NCBI GenBank assembly: GCA_033439295.1 | Contig: JAVTLE010000005.1 | Span: 1,228,501-1,292,500, forward strand | Origin: Deuterostichococcus epilithicus | Lineage: Eukaryota > Chlorophyta > Trebouxiophyceae > Prasiolales > Stichococcaceae | Reading direction: 5' to 3' | DNA length: 64,000 nt | Part shown: in pieces, positions 22,078 through 34,111 of the stretch | Numbering within the stretch: the first letter of the stretch is position 1 | Layout: each line of letters opens with the position of its first letter | Translations under genes and position numbers: made by a program | The notes under the pieces: model-generated | Databases searched by the model: none | What the model was told of the DNA's origin: nothing | Seen by the model: the letters and a program-made list of their open reading frames with translations, nothing else

Positions 22078-25000
22078 ATGCAGACAGCTGCCGGGGCTGC
22101 GAGCCTCCAGTCAACCCATCGGCTGACACCATGGCAGCTCACGCAATGCCGGCCCTGCGCCAGCAGCAGCACAGGCCTTGCAGGGTGCCGCCGCACAGCC
22201 CGCTGCACAGCTGCAGCCTGGCCAGTCGCACCGGCGGGCCTCGGGAGCAGCAGGAGCCCTGCATGGCAGCTGCTGGCGCAGCGATGCCGCAGCCCGACAG
22301 GTGCCCGCCGACAGCGCGACAGCCTTGCTGCCAGGTGCCAGGCTTCAGGCGCCGCAGCCGTGCCTGCGCCGCAGCCAGCAGAGCGGCAGGGGCCTCTGAG
22401 CGGCCTGCTGTGGTCTAAGTACGACAAAGGTGTGTTGCACACACTGTTGCAACCCATCTGTCGCTGCTTTGATGTCAGAGTATTCGAGGCCTGTGCGGAC
22501 TGCTTTGCTGACGGAGCACTGGGTTGCCTGCAGAGATCTTTGCGCTGGCCATTCCCGCGCTGTTTTCCGTGTTGCTGGACCCGCTGCTTTCGCTCGTCGA
22601 CACAGGTGCGACATGTTTCATGACAGGCCAGGATTGTCGCTCTGCGTCGCCGAAACACGCGCAGGGCAGGCTGCACCAGCTGGGTGCCAATCTTCAGGAC
22701 TGAAGTGAGAGTTGCATCTTGTGCGCGCAGCCATTGTGGGCAGGCTAGGGACGGCGCCGCTGGGGGCGGTGGGGCTGTCGACCTTGGTAAGCCCTCGAGC
22801 AATTGTCAGGGCGGGATAGTGTTTCAAGGCATCCGCTCATACAGCCGGATTCACACTGGTCGCACATCGTCGTACCATGAGAGCCTGACGTCCGGCACAC
22901 AACTGCTTCCTTCCTGCTTCACCCGCTCAGGCAGTCTCAGCTGCTCCTCCCTCGCAAATGCAGGTGTTTAATTTCAGCAACTTCCTCTTCTCCTTCCTCA
23001 TGGTCACCACCACGCCGAGAGTCGCCGCCGCCGCCGCCTCCGACAACCGTCAGGAGGTAGACACCAAGACGGCACTACCACCTGCACCCACGATTCCGCA
23101 CTGATGCACATGTCAAAGGCTTGTTGCAGGCTTTGCAAAGCACATGCGTGGCCATCCTCCCATGCATGCACCTCGTGCTCGGATGCTGATCCTGTAAGAT
23201 GGGCTTTGCCTGCAGGCGTCCCGGGTGACGGCACAGGGCCTGCAGGTCAGCCTCGTGCTGGGCATCGGCGTGGCCTTCGGCCTGTGGTTTGGCGCCCCCT
23301 TCCTCGTTGGCGCCATGCGAGGTTGGTGCTGCTGCCCATACAGTCTGGCTCCTTGTGGTTAAGCTGCGAATGCCAGTGGGTAATCCAAGGCGCACTGGCG
23401 CGCCCAGCCTGGTCCAATGGCGGTTGCCGGTGCGACGGTGCTGCGGTGCCGCAGAAAGCTAGGTTAGACATAGGCTCTGCCACGGATATCTGATCCGGAG
23501 TAAAATTCTGCTTGCAGCCAAGGGGGAGGTGGTGGGCTACGCCGTCACGTATCTGCGCTGCCGCTGCATCGCGTCCCCCGCCATCCTGGCCATCTTCGTC
23601 GCCATCGGCAGCTTCCGCGGCTTCCGTGACACCATGTAGGAACCCGCCAGCTCAAGTTGCAGCCTGCAGACGCCTTGCGCAGTCACCATCTGCCAGCCGC
23701 TCGTGTTCCGCTACACCCATGTGACGACTGCTGCGGCATGTCCGTCGTCGCAGCACCACGGCACGCTGTTGTTTCTGGAGCACCAGCCTGCTCAGCGCCT
23801 GCCTGCAGCACGCCGCTGGTGGCGGCGGTAGCAGCCAACCTGATCAACCTGGGCCTGGACCTGCTGCTCATCTTCGTCTTCAACATGGGCGTCGCCGGCG
23901 CAGCCATCGCGACCTCCGCCAGCCAGTACGTCAGCGTTGCCGTGCTGCTGGGCATGCTGGTCAAGCGCGGGATGCTGCGCCCGGGGGACCTGCTGCGCGC
24001 GCCGCCGCGCTCGGAGCTCGTTATGTTCCTCAAGGTGATCCTGGAGGACGATCCCCCACGCACCACGCCGCCCCATCCCCTGCCTCCGGCTTCCTGCGCC
24101 CGCTGTCCTCGCCACGATGCCTCGACAGCTCTGGTGGCGTGCCTCCAGCTGATGGAAGCTGCACCTGCTGCGTAGTCTGGCTTGTCCGGGCGACGCCTGG
24201 TGCGCATGCGAGGCTGTCAGCCCTTGACAGTTGGGCCTGACTGTGTGAGCTGACTGTGCTTCGCATCTATGAAATTGGGCCGGCATGTGGACCCGGCTGC
24301 GCGTCTGCAAGCGGGAGTGTCGCTGCCGCCGCGCAGCATCATCTCCATGCTGGCTGTCAGATGCCCTGATTCTCAATCGAAGACCTGACGCTGGCTGCGT
24401 TCCCGCAGGCGGGCGTGTCGCTGTCATCGCGCAACATCATCTCCATGCTGGTCATCCTGTACGCGACAATGACCGTCAACACCCTGGGCGCGACGGCGCT
24501 GGCCGCACACGAGATCCTGCGGCAGGTCGGGGTCTAGGTCCTTCCTTGGGATGTCACAGCAGAGTCTGCTGCCCTGAAGACTGCTGTCCGTCAAACGCAT
24601 GCAAGCTCTGGCTTTGTGGGTTCACGCACTCACTGGTGTGCCCAACGCGCCGCAGGTCTGGATATTCGCGATACAGGTGCGCTTGTGCTGGATCGCATGT
24701 GCAGCTGCAGCTGCGTCAGGGCTGTGCCGCCTGGCACTGCACGTGCAAAGTCTTGCTGCCCCGTTAAGGAGCTTGCGGGAAACACTGCCGCCCTGTCGCA
24801 GGCGTTTTCGGCGCTGGACATCGCAACGCAGACGCTCGTGGCCACCTACCTGGGCCAGAACATCCGCTCCAAGGCCTTTGAGGTGCAGAAGGAACCGCTC
24901 CCTGATGCTCCCTGATGCAAACTGCATCAATGATCCGTGCATTGTCAGATTAGCACCACACCTGTTCCGCACACTTGCGTATGTGCCGCACGATTTGCGA

Positions 25001-25953
25001 GCCGATTGTCCCACAGAGGTCCTCATTACTTGGCCCGGCCATTGCCGCAGGTGCTGAAGCGCACCCTGCAGCTGGGCTCCATGTGCGGCCTGGTCATTGG
25101 CGCCGGCATGGTGGCGGGCGCAGGGCTGCTGCCATCTGCATTCACCAGCGACGCAGGCGTCATCGAAGTCGCCAAGCGTGAGCCCCCGCAGCACCCTACA
25201 GCTGATCATCCCTCATCCCGTGCCTGCTACGGCGACGCTATGTGCCAGATCCTTGTTGCTCCGTAAGGGTGGGGTGCTGCGAAGGGCTGGGCAGCTGCTG
25301 CTGCTGCTGCTGCTGCTTACATCTTCTGTCTCCTCCTGCAGGCGTGTTCCCGATTCTGGCGTTCTACCTGCCATTCGACGCTTGTGCCAGCATCTTGGAC
25401 GGCTCGCTGCTGGGTGCAGGTGGGTACAAACCCTGCATGTCGCATGGCTCCTGACTCGAAAGGACTTCATGGGGTGCCATATGTCAGGAATGGTAGTCTG
25501 TTTTGCGAAACTGCGAACTCAAGGTCGGATCGCTGTCCTGGCGCAGGCGATACAGGGTACCTTGGGAAAACGATGCTCGTGACGGGCGGCGTAAGCTTTG
25601 CCGCGCTGGGCCTCGCAGAAAGGCTGGGCCGCGTGGGTGCGTCGCACGTTGAATGTTTTGCTCTTTGCTGTCACCCCGATCCAAGTGTGTTCTGCTTGTG
25701 AAAAGCCATTCTCACTGCATCATCTCCACTTTGGTGCTGTCCGCCAGGGACATATATGCATTCCCTCATGCACATTGACGGATGGTCACAGTGCTGAGTC
25801 CTGCGCTCACATCTGTGTGCAGACCTCATGTCGGTGTGGCTTTGCATTAAGTTCCTCACCCTCGGCCGCGTAACATTTGGAGTGCTGCGGCTTTTCGGCA
25901 AGAATTCGCCCCTGATGGCGACAAAGCGGCGGACTGAAGACGATGACGACTGA
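22078..25953 (+). CDS. MATE (multidrug and toxic compound extrusion) family transporter
   Basis: Polytopic cation- or proton-coupled exporter of the plant DTX/EDS5/FRD3-like branch; the substrate cannot be read from sequence. About fourteen exons are supported. The first (22078 to about 22430) is a Ala/Gln/Ser-rich leader that could be a plastid transit peptide. Then EIFALAIPALFSVLLDPLLS and AIVGRLGTAPLGAVGLSTL (the classic MATE helix 1-2 pair), FNFSNFLFSFLMVTTTPRVA, ITLRCR-type YLRCRCIASPAILAIFVAIG, AANLINLGLDLLLIFVFNMG, AGVSLSSRNIISMLVILYAT, GATALAAHEILRQ, TQTLVATYLGQN and ILDGSLLGAGDTGYLGKTML. It ends in a charged KRRTEDDDD tail. One exon is only 21 bases (24656-24676, VWIFAIQ). The intron before the AGVSLSS exon carries a partial copy of that exon. 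A Ser/Asp-rich insert SDNRQE marks the loop after helix 3. Confidence 0.9.
24300..24456 (+). repeat. Tandem duplication (98-base period) spanning an acceptor in the MATE gene
   Basis: The exon start GCGGGCGTGTCGCTGTC at 24409 has an upstream copy GCGGGAGTGTCGCTGCC at 24311, and both run on to ATCATCTCCATGCTGG. In the real copy the acceptor is CCCGCAG. In the intronic copy it reads TCTGCAA, so the AG is lost. Confidence 0.9.
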
Positions 25954-26491
25954 TCATGGCTTTTGACAGCTGTGCACCAGCGCTGTCCATGAGAGACAAC
26001 GCCAAATTTTGAGATCTCACCGCGTGACCATCCAGCGTCGAAAGATGTGCACCCGGTCTCGCGAGACATTGGTTTGTTACTTTTGAGAAGTTCGGCACAA
26101 TCACGTCCTGCTGACACCTGCTGCCCAGTACATGTTCACAACAGCAGCAAATTTGTTGTCTCCCGCCCCATGGACAAGGCAAGATACACCACCTGCGAAG
26201 CATTGGTGGACGTGCAAAGCATTCAACCGCGTCCCTGCACAACTCTATCTCAGTGCGCCTGATTTTGTTGCCACACGCCGGCACATGTCGACTCTCTGGA
26301 AGGTTGAGAAACTAGTCATGACGAAAGACGGCGGCCAGGGGCGCCAGCGGCAGCCACATCCAAGCTGCTGCGTCGCTGCATGATGGGGTAAGATCCCTCG
26401 ATGTGGCGCCGCACAGCCCCCTGCCGTGGGACGGCTGCCTCGCCGGCCACGCGCAGCGCTCGTTTGGACGATCATTTCTCCCTTTCTTCCC
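25954..26491. other. Convergent intergenic region, MATE gene and DUF789 gene
   Basis: Contains the two 3' ends. No exon or structured RNA is recognised. Confidence 0.45.
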
Positions 26492-29400
26492 TCACTGCAC
26501 CACCGCCATGCGGCGGTTGAAGAACTCAAAGTCGCCGTGGCTAAAGTCGGACTGGCTGACAGAGCGCCAGCCGTGCTCCCCCTGCACGTGCAGCCCCGTG
26601 CTGCGCGCCAGCAGCTTGGCGTTCGTGCGCATCATGCTCACCTGCGCATCAGCAAGCATGGACGCCTCAAGGGTGTAAATGTGCACCAGAGGACCGCTGC
26701 CGCGAGCCTGAGCAAGGCCACGGCCAGGGCGGTGATCGATACAGGCCCATACTGCTGACGGGTCCACAAACATGTCTGCAACTTCAATGACGATGTGCGC
26801 AGATGTGGGCAGCCTCGAGGCTGTGTTAGTTGACACTTGCTGGCAGCATGACCAGACAGCAGGGCAGGAATGGCACAAGACCCTATAAGTGACTTACGTC
26901 CCAGTCGGAGAGGTGGCGCTGCAGGCGGGCGGCAGGCGCCTCGGGCGACGGCGCGCCGCCGCCGCTGACGGGCAGCCGCTCGAACCAGTGCTCGTTCTGC
27001 AGGTTGTCCCACATCAGGCCTGTGTGCAGTGGGAGACAGCCCCGGTCAGCGGTCGGCCGTTCAGCATCCGTTCAGCATCGGGCTGTCAAACGAAAGAAAT
27101 TTAGTCAGCCCTCGATGATCCTTTCAAGATCGGCCAAAAGCATCGACGCGCGGCAGCTTGGCAGCATGGCATCTTGCTGGCATGCCTTTCCGCTGGGGAT
27201 GCATCCCCAGTTCCCAGCTAGGCGGCCATTGCAGCCGCTGCAGATTCGCTGGAGGCCAAACTGTAGCGGCACGCACCTTGCACGGGGATGAACAGCTGGC
27301 GCGGCGGCGGCGGCGGCGCGGTCGGCTGCCCCTCGAGCAGCGCCGCTTCCGCAGGCCCAGCCTCCAGCGGCGGCAGCTGCTGCGGCGCGATCGTGTGGAA
27401 GGTCAGGAAGCGCGCCGTCAGCGGCGCATCGGGGATGCGGTACACCGGGTACCATGCCACCGCAAACCTGCGGCAGACGTCATGCATCCCGTGAGATGTC
27501 ACGATTCCAAGACTGCTTGAAGGCGGTGTCAGCCTGAAGGCGGTGTCGTCCCAGTCGCCTTCAGAGGCGAGTCGTGCGCCATCCTGCGGTGCTTCGATCC
27601 CTCTTGGCATTCGCCTTGGGCTCGCTCGCTTGCCGCTGGACCCCAATTTCTCCTCGGCAAGGCATGTTGGCAGCAACAGTGTCAGAAACAACTCAAGTTT
27701 CAGAACCATCTCGAGGAGCGAGCCGAGAGGAACTCGGGAGGCGGGGCAGTCCAGGCGGCGGGGGCACGCACCAGGAGGCGGGGTGCAGCTCTGCCAGCGG
27801 TTGCTCGAACAGCAGGCGGCCGCCGGTATCGGGCCGCTCCGCGAGCGCGAACATGGCGGCATGCAGCGGCGCGCGCGAGTACGGGTTCTCCCCCACCGAA
27901 TGCTGCGCCAGCAGCCGCATGTGGCGCGTGCCGCCGCGCCGGGCTGCGGCGCAACACACCGTTGGAGGCGTTGACGAGACCCGATCGATGCTGGCAGATT
28001 TGCATGCGCAAACCGCCCACAATCGCGAAGTCATTCGCGGGCCGCGCTGCGGCGGCTGCCAGCACAGATGGTGTCAGCTGCAGCCCAGCCGAACAGCGCG
28101 GCATGCGAGGGTTATTACAAAAAAAACAACACTCACCGCCGTCGCAGGCGTACAGGCGCTCGCCGCCGGCGGGCGGCGGGTCCGCCACCTCGCCGGGCGG
28201 CACCGACGCAAACAGCTGCAGCCCCGACAGCAGCGGCACGAAGTAGGCGTGCGCCGGGCCCCGCGCGCCGCCGCAGGTGAACACCTCCTGCCCGTAGACG
28301 CTGGCCTCCAGGTAGAACGCCCACAGGTCCGCCTGCGGGGGGTAGCATTGCAGGGTTGAGCATCACGCGGTTCCAGCATCGCAGAGGGTGAATTTGGCAG
28401 CATTTCAGCCGCGACACCGCAGCAGCGTCTCGTGCAATGCATGTTCCCCTGCCTGCTGTCCTGCGACCCCGAATGTGACGGGGGCCTGGCAGGCACCCGT
28501 GGCAGCCTGGTCCTGGGGTCCCCCCTCTCCACCTGACACCACAGCAGACGCTTGCCGACAGCTCGACGGCTGCGGTGCGATGTGCCCAGCCTTGCACAGC
28601 CTGAAGGGTGCCCAGCTCGCAACCTGAGAGGTACAAAAACGCCGAACCCGGCGGGAGGGCGCACCAGGGAGAGCGGCGCGGCGGCGGTGCCCAGCCGCTC
28701 CGTGAGCACTGGCGTGACGGCCGCCAGCATGCGCTCGAGGTCCATCGCCGGCGGCGCGGGCGGCGGCGGCAGCGACAGCGACGGCGCCGCGCTGCCTGGG
28801 CGCGACACCGGCCCGGCGGCACCCGCGCCCTGCTGTCGTGCCTGGGGCCCCCGGGGCTGCTGACCCTGGCTCCGGCCCGGCTGCTCGCCGGCGCTCAGCG
28901 CCGGCGAGGCCGGCTGCCGCGCGTCGNGGCTGTTGGGGGGCGGCTCCGCCTGCACCAGCGGCTTTGCGGCGGCGGCGGCGGCGGGGCCTTCGTGCGGCGG
29001 CTGCCGCGGCGCCGCCGTGTGCAGCAGCCGCAGCTGCTGCTGCAGCCCGGCGGGCAGCATCATGCCGTGCAGGCTGGTGAAGCTGAGCGACCGCTCGTAT
29101 GCGCGCGGCAGCGACGGCGAAGCCTGCGCAGTGGTGCGGTGCAGTCAGGTCCGTCCGCATTGCATGCAGATGGTGGTGCTGTGTGCGGGCAGGCAGCCTA
29201 AATCGTGTGGCCTGATGACCCACCATGACTGCAACCTGAATTGGAGGTCCAGGGTCCGGCACATGCAGGTCCAATCGTCACATCAGGTCTCATGACAACA
29301 ATCTTTCCAGCTTGCCTGTGCTGCGGCGGCCGCCAGCAGCGCGCGGTCGTGCGGCATGAACGCCGCGCCCAGCGGCGCGGCGCCGCCCGCCGCCTGCCGG

Positions 29401-32066
29401 CCCGCCANCAGCTCGAGCCGCGCCTCGGGCGCCGCCGCGNGCNGCGCCTCGAAACCAGGCCCAGCCTCGNCGTCNCCGNCGGGGCCCGGGCCCCGCAGCT
29501 CGACGAAGCCGGGCTGGCCGTCCGGCGGCAGGTGCAGCCCGTCGGGGCTCAGGCTGCGGCCGTTGAGCGCGGGGAGATCCAGCGGCGGCGGCCGCCGCAT
29601 CTGCCGCAGCGGCGTCGCCACGCCGCCGCCGCCGCCGCCAGGGCTTGCCGGGCCCGGCCCGTCCGGCGGCTCGGCTTGTTGCCGGGCCACGCCGGGCGGC
29701 CCCTGCGGGGACTGCTGCGGCGGCGGCTGCTGCTGCTGCGCTCCCGATGGCAGCAGGAGGTGCTGCAGAGGAGCAGGGCCCGGCAGGAGCTGCGCCGGCC
29801 ACCGGAGCACATTGTGTGCCGGCGACCGTGCCTGGGCGTCGGGCGTCGGCCTCGCCGGAGGCTGCGAGCTGGAGGCCGCCTGCTGACGCACCGGCGTCTG
29901 CGGCGCAGACTGCGTCGCGGAACTGGGCGGCGGGCGCACTGGCGACTGCGGCGCCCATTGCTGCTGCTGCTGCTGCTGCTGCGGCGGCGGCGGCGGCACT
30001 GGCTGCATGTCCCCCTGCCGCATCGCGCTCGCCTGCTGCAGGTCTTGCCGCTGCTGCCGTTCCTGCTGCTCTCGCCGCTCCGCCGGCTGATGCTGCCAGG
30101 CTGGCTGCTGCTGCGGCGGCGGCTGCGGCGGCTGCCCACTCGTGAGTGAAGCACTGCTGGGGAACAAGGCCCTTGGGATGCAGCAGCCCGGCGGCAGATT
30201 TCCAGGCGGCTCCTGAGGAGAGCCGCTGGTGCTGCTGGTTGGCGTGCTGACGTCCACATGCGTGGCCCCCCTGACGCTGCCGTCGCCAGAGCCGCTGCTG
30301 TGGCCACCGTTGCCATTTCCGTCGGCACTGCTGCAGCCGCCATTGTTGCCGCTGGCGCCGCAGTCGGTGCTGCCGGGAAACTGTGGAAAGTCGCCCTGCT
30401 GCGAAAAGCCACTGTTGGCCGAACGCTGCAGGGCCGCGCCGGCCGCCAGCAGGTCTGCTGCGCTGCCGCCGGCCGACGCCGCCGCCGCCAGGCTGCTGGT
30501 GGATGCCCCGGAGGGGCTGTTCTCCTCGGCGGACCAGTAGGAAGGCTCCGAGCTGTCCTCAGACAGCCGGCTCTCCGCCGCCTGGCCCCCCGACTGCTCC
30601 GCGAGTGAGCCGAACGGGCTGCCTGTCGTCTGCGTGCCCACTGAGACGGACAAGGGAGCGCGCGGCGCGCCGCCGCTCGGCACGGGGATCGCATTGGGCG
30701 GGGCGGCACCACCAGCTCGGCCCGGCTGCGGCTGCTGCTGCTGCCGCGGTCGCTGCTGCTCCTGGTGCTGCAGCGGTGGCGCGCAGCCGCAGCTCGCGGG
30801 CGGCCCGGCCGCGGACAGTGCTGCGGGCGCGCTGGCCGCCAGGGCAGCCACGGCTGCATTGGCTGCTGGCTGCTCAGCGCCACTGCCACCGATGGTGCCG
30901 CCGGTGCCATTGCCGGCGGTCGCACTGCTCGCTGTGGCGGAGACCGCACCCTCCCGGGAGCTGGGCTTGCTCGCAGGAAGAGCGGGCTGCAGGTGGGACA
31001 CGGGCAGCGGCGCGCCGACCGCCGATCCGCCCCGCAGCTGCGGCGGGATGTAGATTGCCGGCGCAGGGCGCTGCGGCCGCGTCTTTGCCGGCGAGCCCGG
31101 CGATGGGCGCCCGGACTGCTGCGCATCGTTGGCGCCTGCTGTCAGCNGCTGCGGCGGCGCGTGCGCGCCGCTGCCAGCTGCTGCCGATGCTGCAGGGGAG
31201 GCTTGCCGCTGGGCGAGCACTGCTGCGGGTGATGCTGGGGCGCTGCTTCTGCGCGACGAAGGGCCCCGTGTCAACACCCGGGTGTCTGGCTGTGCCCCAG
31301 GCGAGGCTGTTGCCGCAGGCGCAGGTGCAGACCTGGCCGCCGGCTGCTGCCGCGGCGAAGGCGGGGGCGGCNGCCGCTGCTCCGGCGGCTGCCCACGCGG
31401 CACCGGCGGCGCCACATGGCCATTGGCCAGCTGCTGCTGCGGCAGCTGCTGCCGGCGCGGCGACGCCGGCTGCTGCCGGTGCGGGGCTGCCTGCTGCTGG
31501 CGTGCCAGATGCGGCGCCGACTGCGAGGTCAGCCGCAGCGGCGGCGCCGCCGGCTTGAGGGCGCTCGCTGCCACTGACTGGCGCGTCCCAGCGAGCGCCC
31601 TGTGCGCGGCCGCGCGTGCCTCTGAGCCCAGGTCTGACACCAAGGCCTGGTTGCCAGTGCTGCTGCTCCTGCTGCTCGACCTGCTGCTGCTGTTGGCCGT
31701 GCCGCTGCCGGGCTTAACGCTGCCGTTACCGGCAGCGGCGGCGGCAGCGGCGGCATCATCGCCGCTGGCGTCTCCAGCCTCCTCGGGGTTCTGCTTCCGC
31801 GGCGGCCGCTTGCCGCGCCCGTCCCAGTGCGGGCGCAGGTTGCGGCGGCCACCGCCGTCGCCATCATTGCCGCCCGCGGCGCCGCCGCCGCCGCCGGTGC
31901 CGCTGTGTCGGTCGCCGTCCCCGCCGCCCTCGCCATCGCTCGCGGGGTCGTCAGAGTCGCCGCCGCCACCCCCGCCGCCACCGGAGGCGCCGCCACGCGA
32001 TCGCTGCCTGCCGCCCTCGTCTGCGGGTGACCCTTGCAAGCTCACTCTTTCGTCATGCAGAGACAT
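26492..32066 (-). CDS. DUF789-family protein with long low-complexity N-terminus
   Basis: DUF789 is a plant and algal family of unknown function. A conserved C-terminal half is spread over about seven exons: MDLERMLAAVTPVLTERLG (cf. plant NLERFLESTTP), ADLWAFYLEASVYGQE, AYFVPLLSGLQLFASV, LLFEQPLAELHPAS, FAVAWYPVYRIPDAPLTARF and LTFHTIAPQ. It ends SQSDFSHGDFEFFNRRMAVV, like the plant HHDFNFFM ending. Before it stands one very long exon (29316 to about 32066) made of Gly, Ala, Ser, Gln and Pro runs with islands IYIPPQLRGG and RRNLRPHWDGRGKRPPR. The intron 29124-29315 has a GC donor (CAG|GCAAGC) and joins in phase 0. A short exon is still missing between 28340 and 28620. Nine N bases fall in the GC-richest parts. 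The ATG at 32066 is one option; fusion to the gene upstream is the other. Confidence 0.7.
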
Positions 32067-34095
32067 TGAATTCCGCAACTGCTGCTCGGAGTGCATAAAT
32101 TCCACCACATGACCAAACATCGAGGGACTCACTGTTGCCAGAAGCGGCACATGTGGCGATTGCAGGCTGCGGCGCCGCCGATGCACCGCTGCCCACGTGG
32201 TCTGGAGGCGCAGCGGCGAAACCAGCGTCCAAGCACACCACTGGCGCCTTGCCGCCTGCTGCCTCTGCTGCCTGGCTGGTGGCGCGGGTCCTGCCTGCTG
32301 CTGCCTGCGGGCCGGTAGGTGCTGCTGTGTCTGCCTGAGCATCGGGCTCTGCCTGCAAGCGGCTCCCTGCGTGGGCAGCGAGCAGCGCCTGCGCAGCCTG
32401 CCGCTGCCTGCGATTCCGCTTCACCCGCTTGCGGTGCTGCGGCGCCTGTGCGGCTCCCGCCAACAGCTCCTCTGCCACTGCAGCCGCGGAGTCGGGCTCA
32501 GTGAGCTTAGCGAGTAGCGCCGCCTCCGCTTGCGGGACAGACTGCTGCCGGGCCGGCGCAGAAGCAGCGGCAGCAGCAGCTGCGGCAGGCTGAGCCGTCG
32601 GCTGCGCCGCCTCGTCCATGCCGCCCCGCACCATCCTCGCCACCAGCGCAAACTTCAGCACGACCGCCTTGAGCCAAGCTGGGCTGTCTGCCACATTGAA
32701 GACTGCCGTCAGACCGTTGATGTCCGAGCCTGCGGCCAAGGCACCAAGCTGGTCACGAACAGAGTGTCTCAGCCATGTCTCAGCTTAACCACCCTGCTGC
32801 GTCCAGCTGACGACGAACGCCTGGGGCATGTCAGCGAACTGCATATGCCCTGCCGCGAGGTTTTGTCCTGCGCCTCGCATGCCAGATACCCCATGGCCAT
32901 CCACATGAAGTACAGGTAGGTCTATCGCAGGTTTGATTGGGGGAAGATGGTCGCAGTCGCTGTCTGACTCACCACACTCAAAGTGCAGGTCGGCGTCCTG
33001 TTCGGCCGTGGGGCTGGCGTCGCCGCCCAGCAGACCGGCCCGCCGCCGCTGGTGCGCTCGAACATAGCTGCACCGCTGCTGGTGCAGGCTGATGGCCGCC
33101 GTGCTGCGCTGGCCCGAGATCTGGTAGCTGCCCGGGAGCACGAAGGAGCCCGCCCCCCGCGCCTTGCCAATGACCTGCACGTCCCCACGCCGCCTTGTCA
33201 AAGTGAGGTGCCATCGCACAACAGAATTGCAATGAGTTGCACTGAGGCCAAAGGAGTGCGGAAGGCCTGGCACGATCGCGATATGCTGCTGTCGTGCTTG
33301 CTGAGGCCTGGGCTGAGACCATGCGGCAGATCGCATGAGGACAAAAGGAGACCAACCTGCAGGCGGTAGTTTGCCGTCCGCCAGGTGTTGTTGACAGGTA
33401 TGTGCAGCACCACCGACCGGCTACTGGACCGAAAGTCCGTCCAGACCGGCTGCCAGCGGTGGAACACCAGATGGTGCACCTCCAGCAGCGTGTCTATGTG
33501 GAAGCCGCCGCCGAAGCCGCCGCTGGCGGCGGCATCAGCGACGGCAGCCCCTGCCGCNGCCGCCGCCCCTCGGCCGCCGCATGAGGCGTCGCCGTCTGCG
33601 AGCCGGCTGCCAATCTCCTCGCAGCCGTCCGCCGGGTCAGCGGGGCCAGGCGCAGCGGCTGCTCCTGGGGCTGGCAGCGCCGGCTGACTGGCCGACAGTG
33701 AGGTGACCCGCAGCTGCGGCGACACCAGACGCCCCAGCGCCCTCCCGTCCTGAAACAAGATTGCCTGTGCACGGCAGATGAATCGCTACTCTGCATTGCA
33801 TGCGAGCCTTCGATGTTTCTCCGTCGAGTGGCTGATGGGAGACAAAGAGCGGCACACTCGGCTCGGCATCGCCTCATCCCACTGACCTGCCATCCGTGCA
33901 GCTCCGACAGCACGTCCTCGGCACTGTGCTCCTCTTCCGCTGTGGCGACCGCCTCCGACGACGGCTGGGCGCAGGGCGTGAAGATGAGGCGGCGCTGGTC
34001 TGCTGGCAAGCCGCTCTTCTCCGCAAGCGTCTCTTTGACTGCCGCTACATAGCTTGCGGGATCGTAGACGACCTGCGATGAGAAGAATGGGACAG
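32053..34095 (-). CDS. Unrecognised conserved protein; may be the N-terminal part of the DUF789 gene
   Basis: I do not recognise the family. Phase-compatible exons read VVYDPASYVAAVKETLAEKS and AEDVLSELHGWQ (about 33890-34095), then LVSPQLRVTSLSASQ, FHIDTLLEVHHLVFHRWQPV, VVLHIPVNNTWRTANYRLQ (33372-33750), then VIGKARGAGSFVLPGSYQIS and GQRSTAAISLHQQRCSYVRA (about 32968-33173). After DLPVLHVDGHG, a phase-0 join gives LGALAAGSDINGLTAVFNVA and DSPAWLKAVVLKFALVARMV. A basic Ala/Gln-rich tail follows. The middle looks like a beta-rich globular domain. A strong GTGAGT donor at 32132 and an acceptor near 32030 would splice this in phase into the long DUF789 exon; without it the frame stops at 32053. 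The first exon, upstream of 34095, was not found. Confidence 0.45.
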
Positions 34096-34111
34096 GCTTC
34101 ACCTTCCGCAC

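Noticed and set aside
25290-25317. (CTG)8 run
   Set aside because: Lies in a MATE intron, just before the pyrimidine tract; ordinary microsatellite.
29549-31126. Arg/Ser-rich minus-strand frame resembling an RS protein
   Set aside because: It is the +1 shadow of the Ala/Gln/Pro-rich DUF789 exon; the Arg/Ser content comes from shifted CAG/GCC codons.
31129-32112. Plus-strand frame of more than 300 codons over the DUF789 region
   Set aside because: Antisense shadow of a GC-rich low-complexity exon; no start context and no splice logic.
34109-34111. Apparent start of the unrecognised protein
   Set aside because: The codon is GTG and lies just before a good CAG acceptor, so the coding exon starts at about 34,095 and the real start is further upstream.
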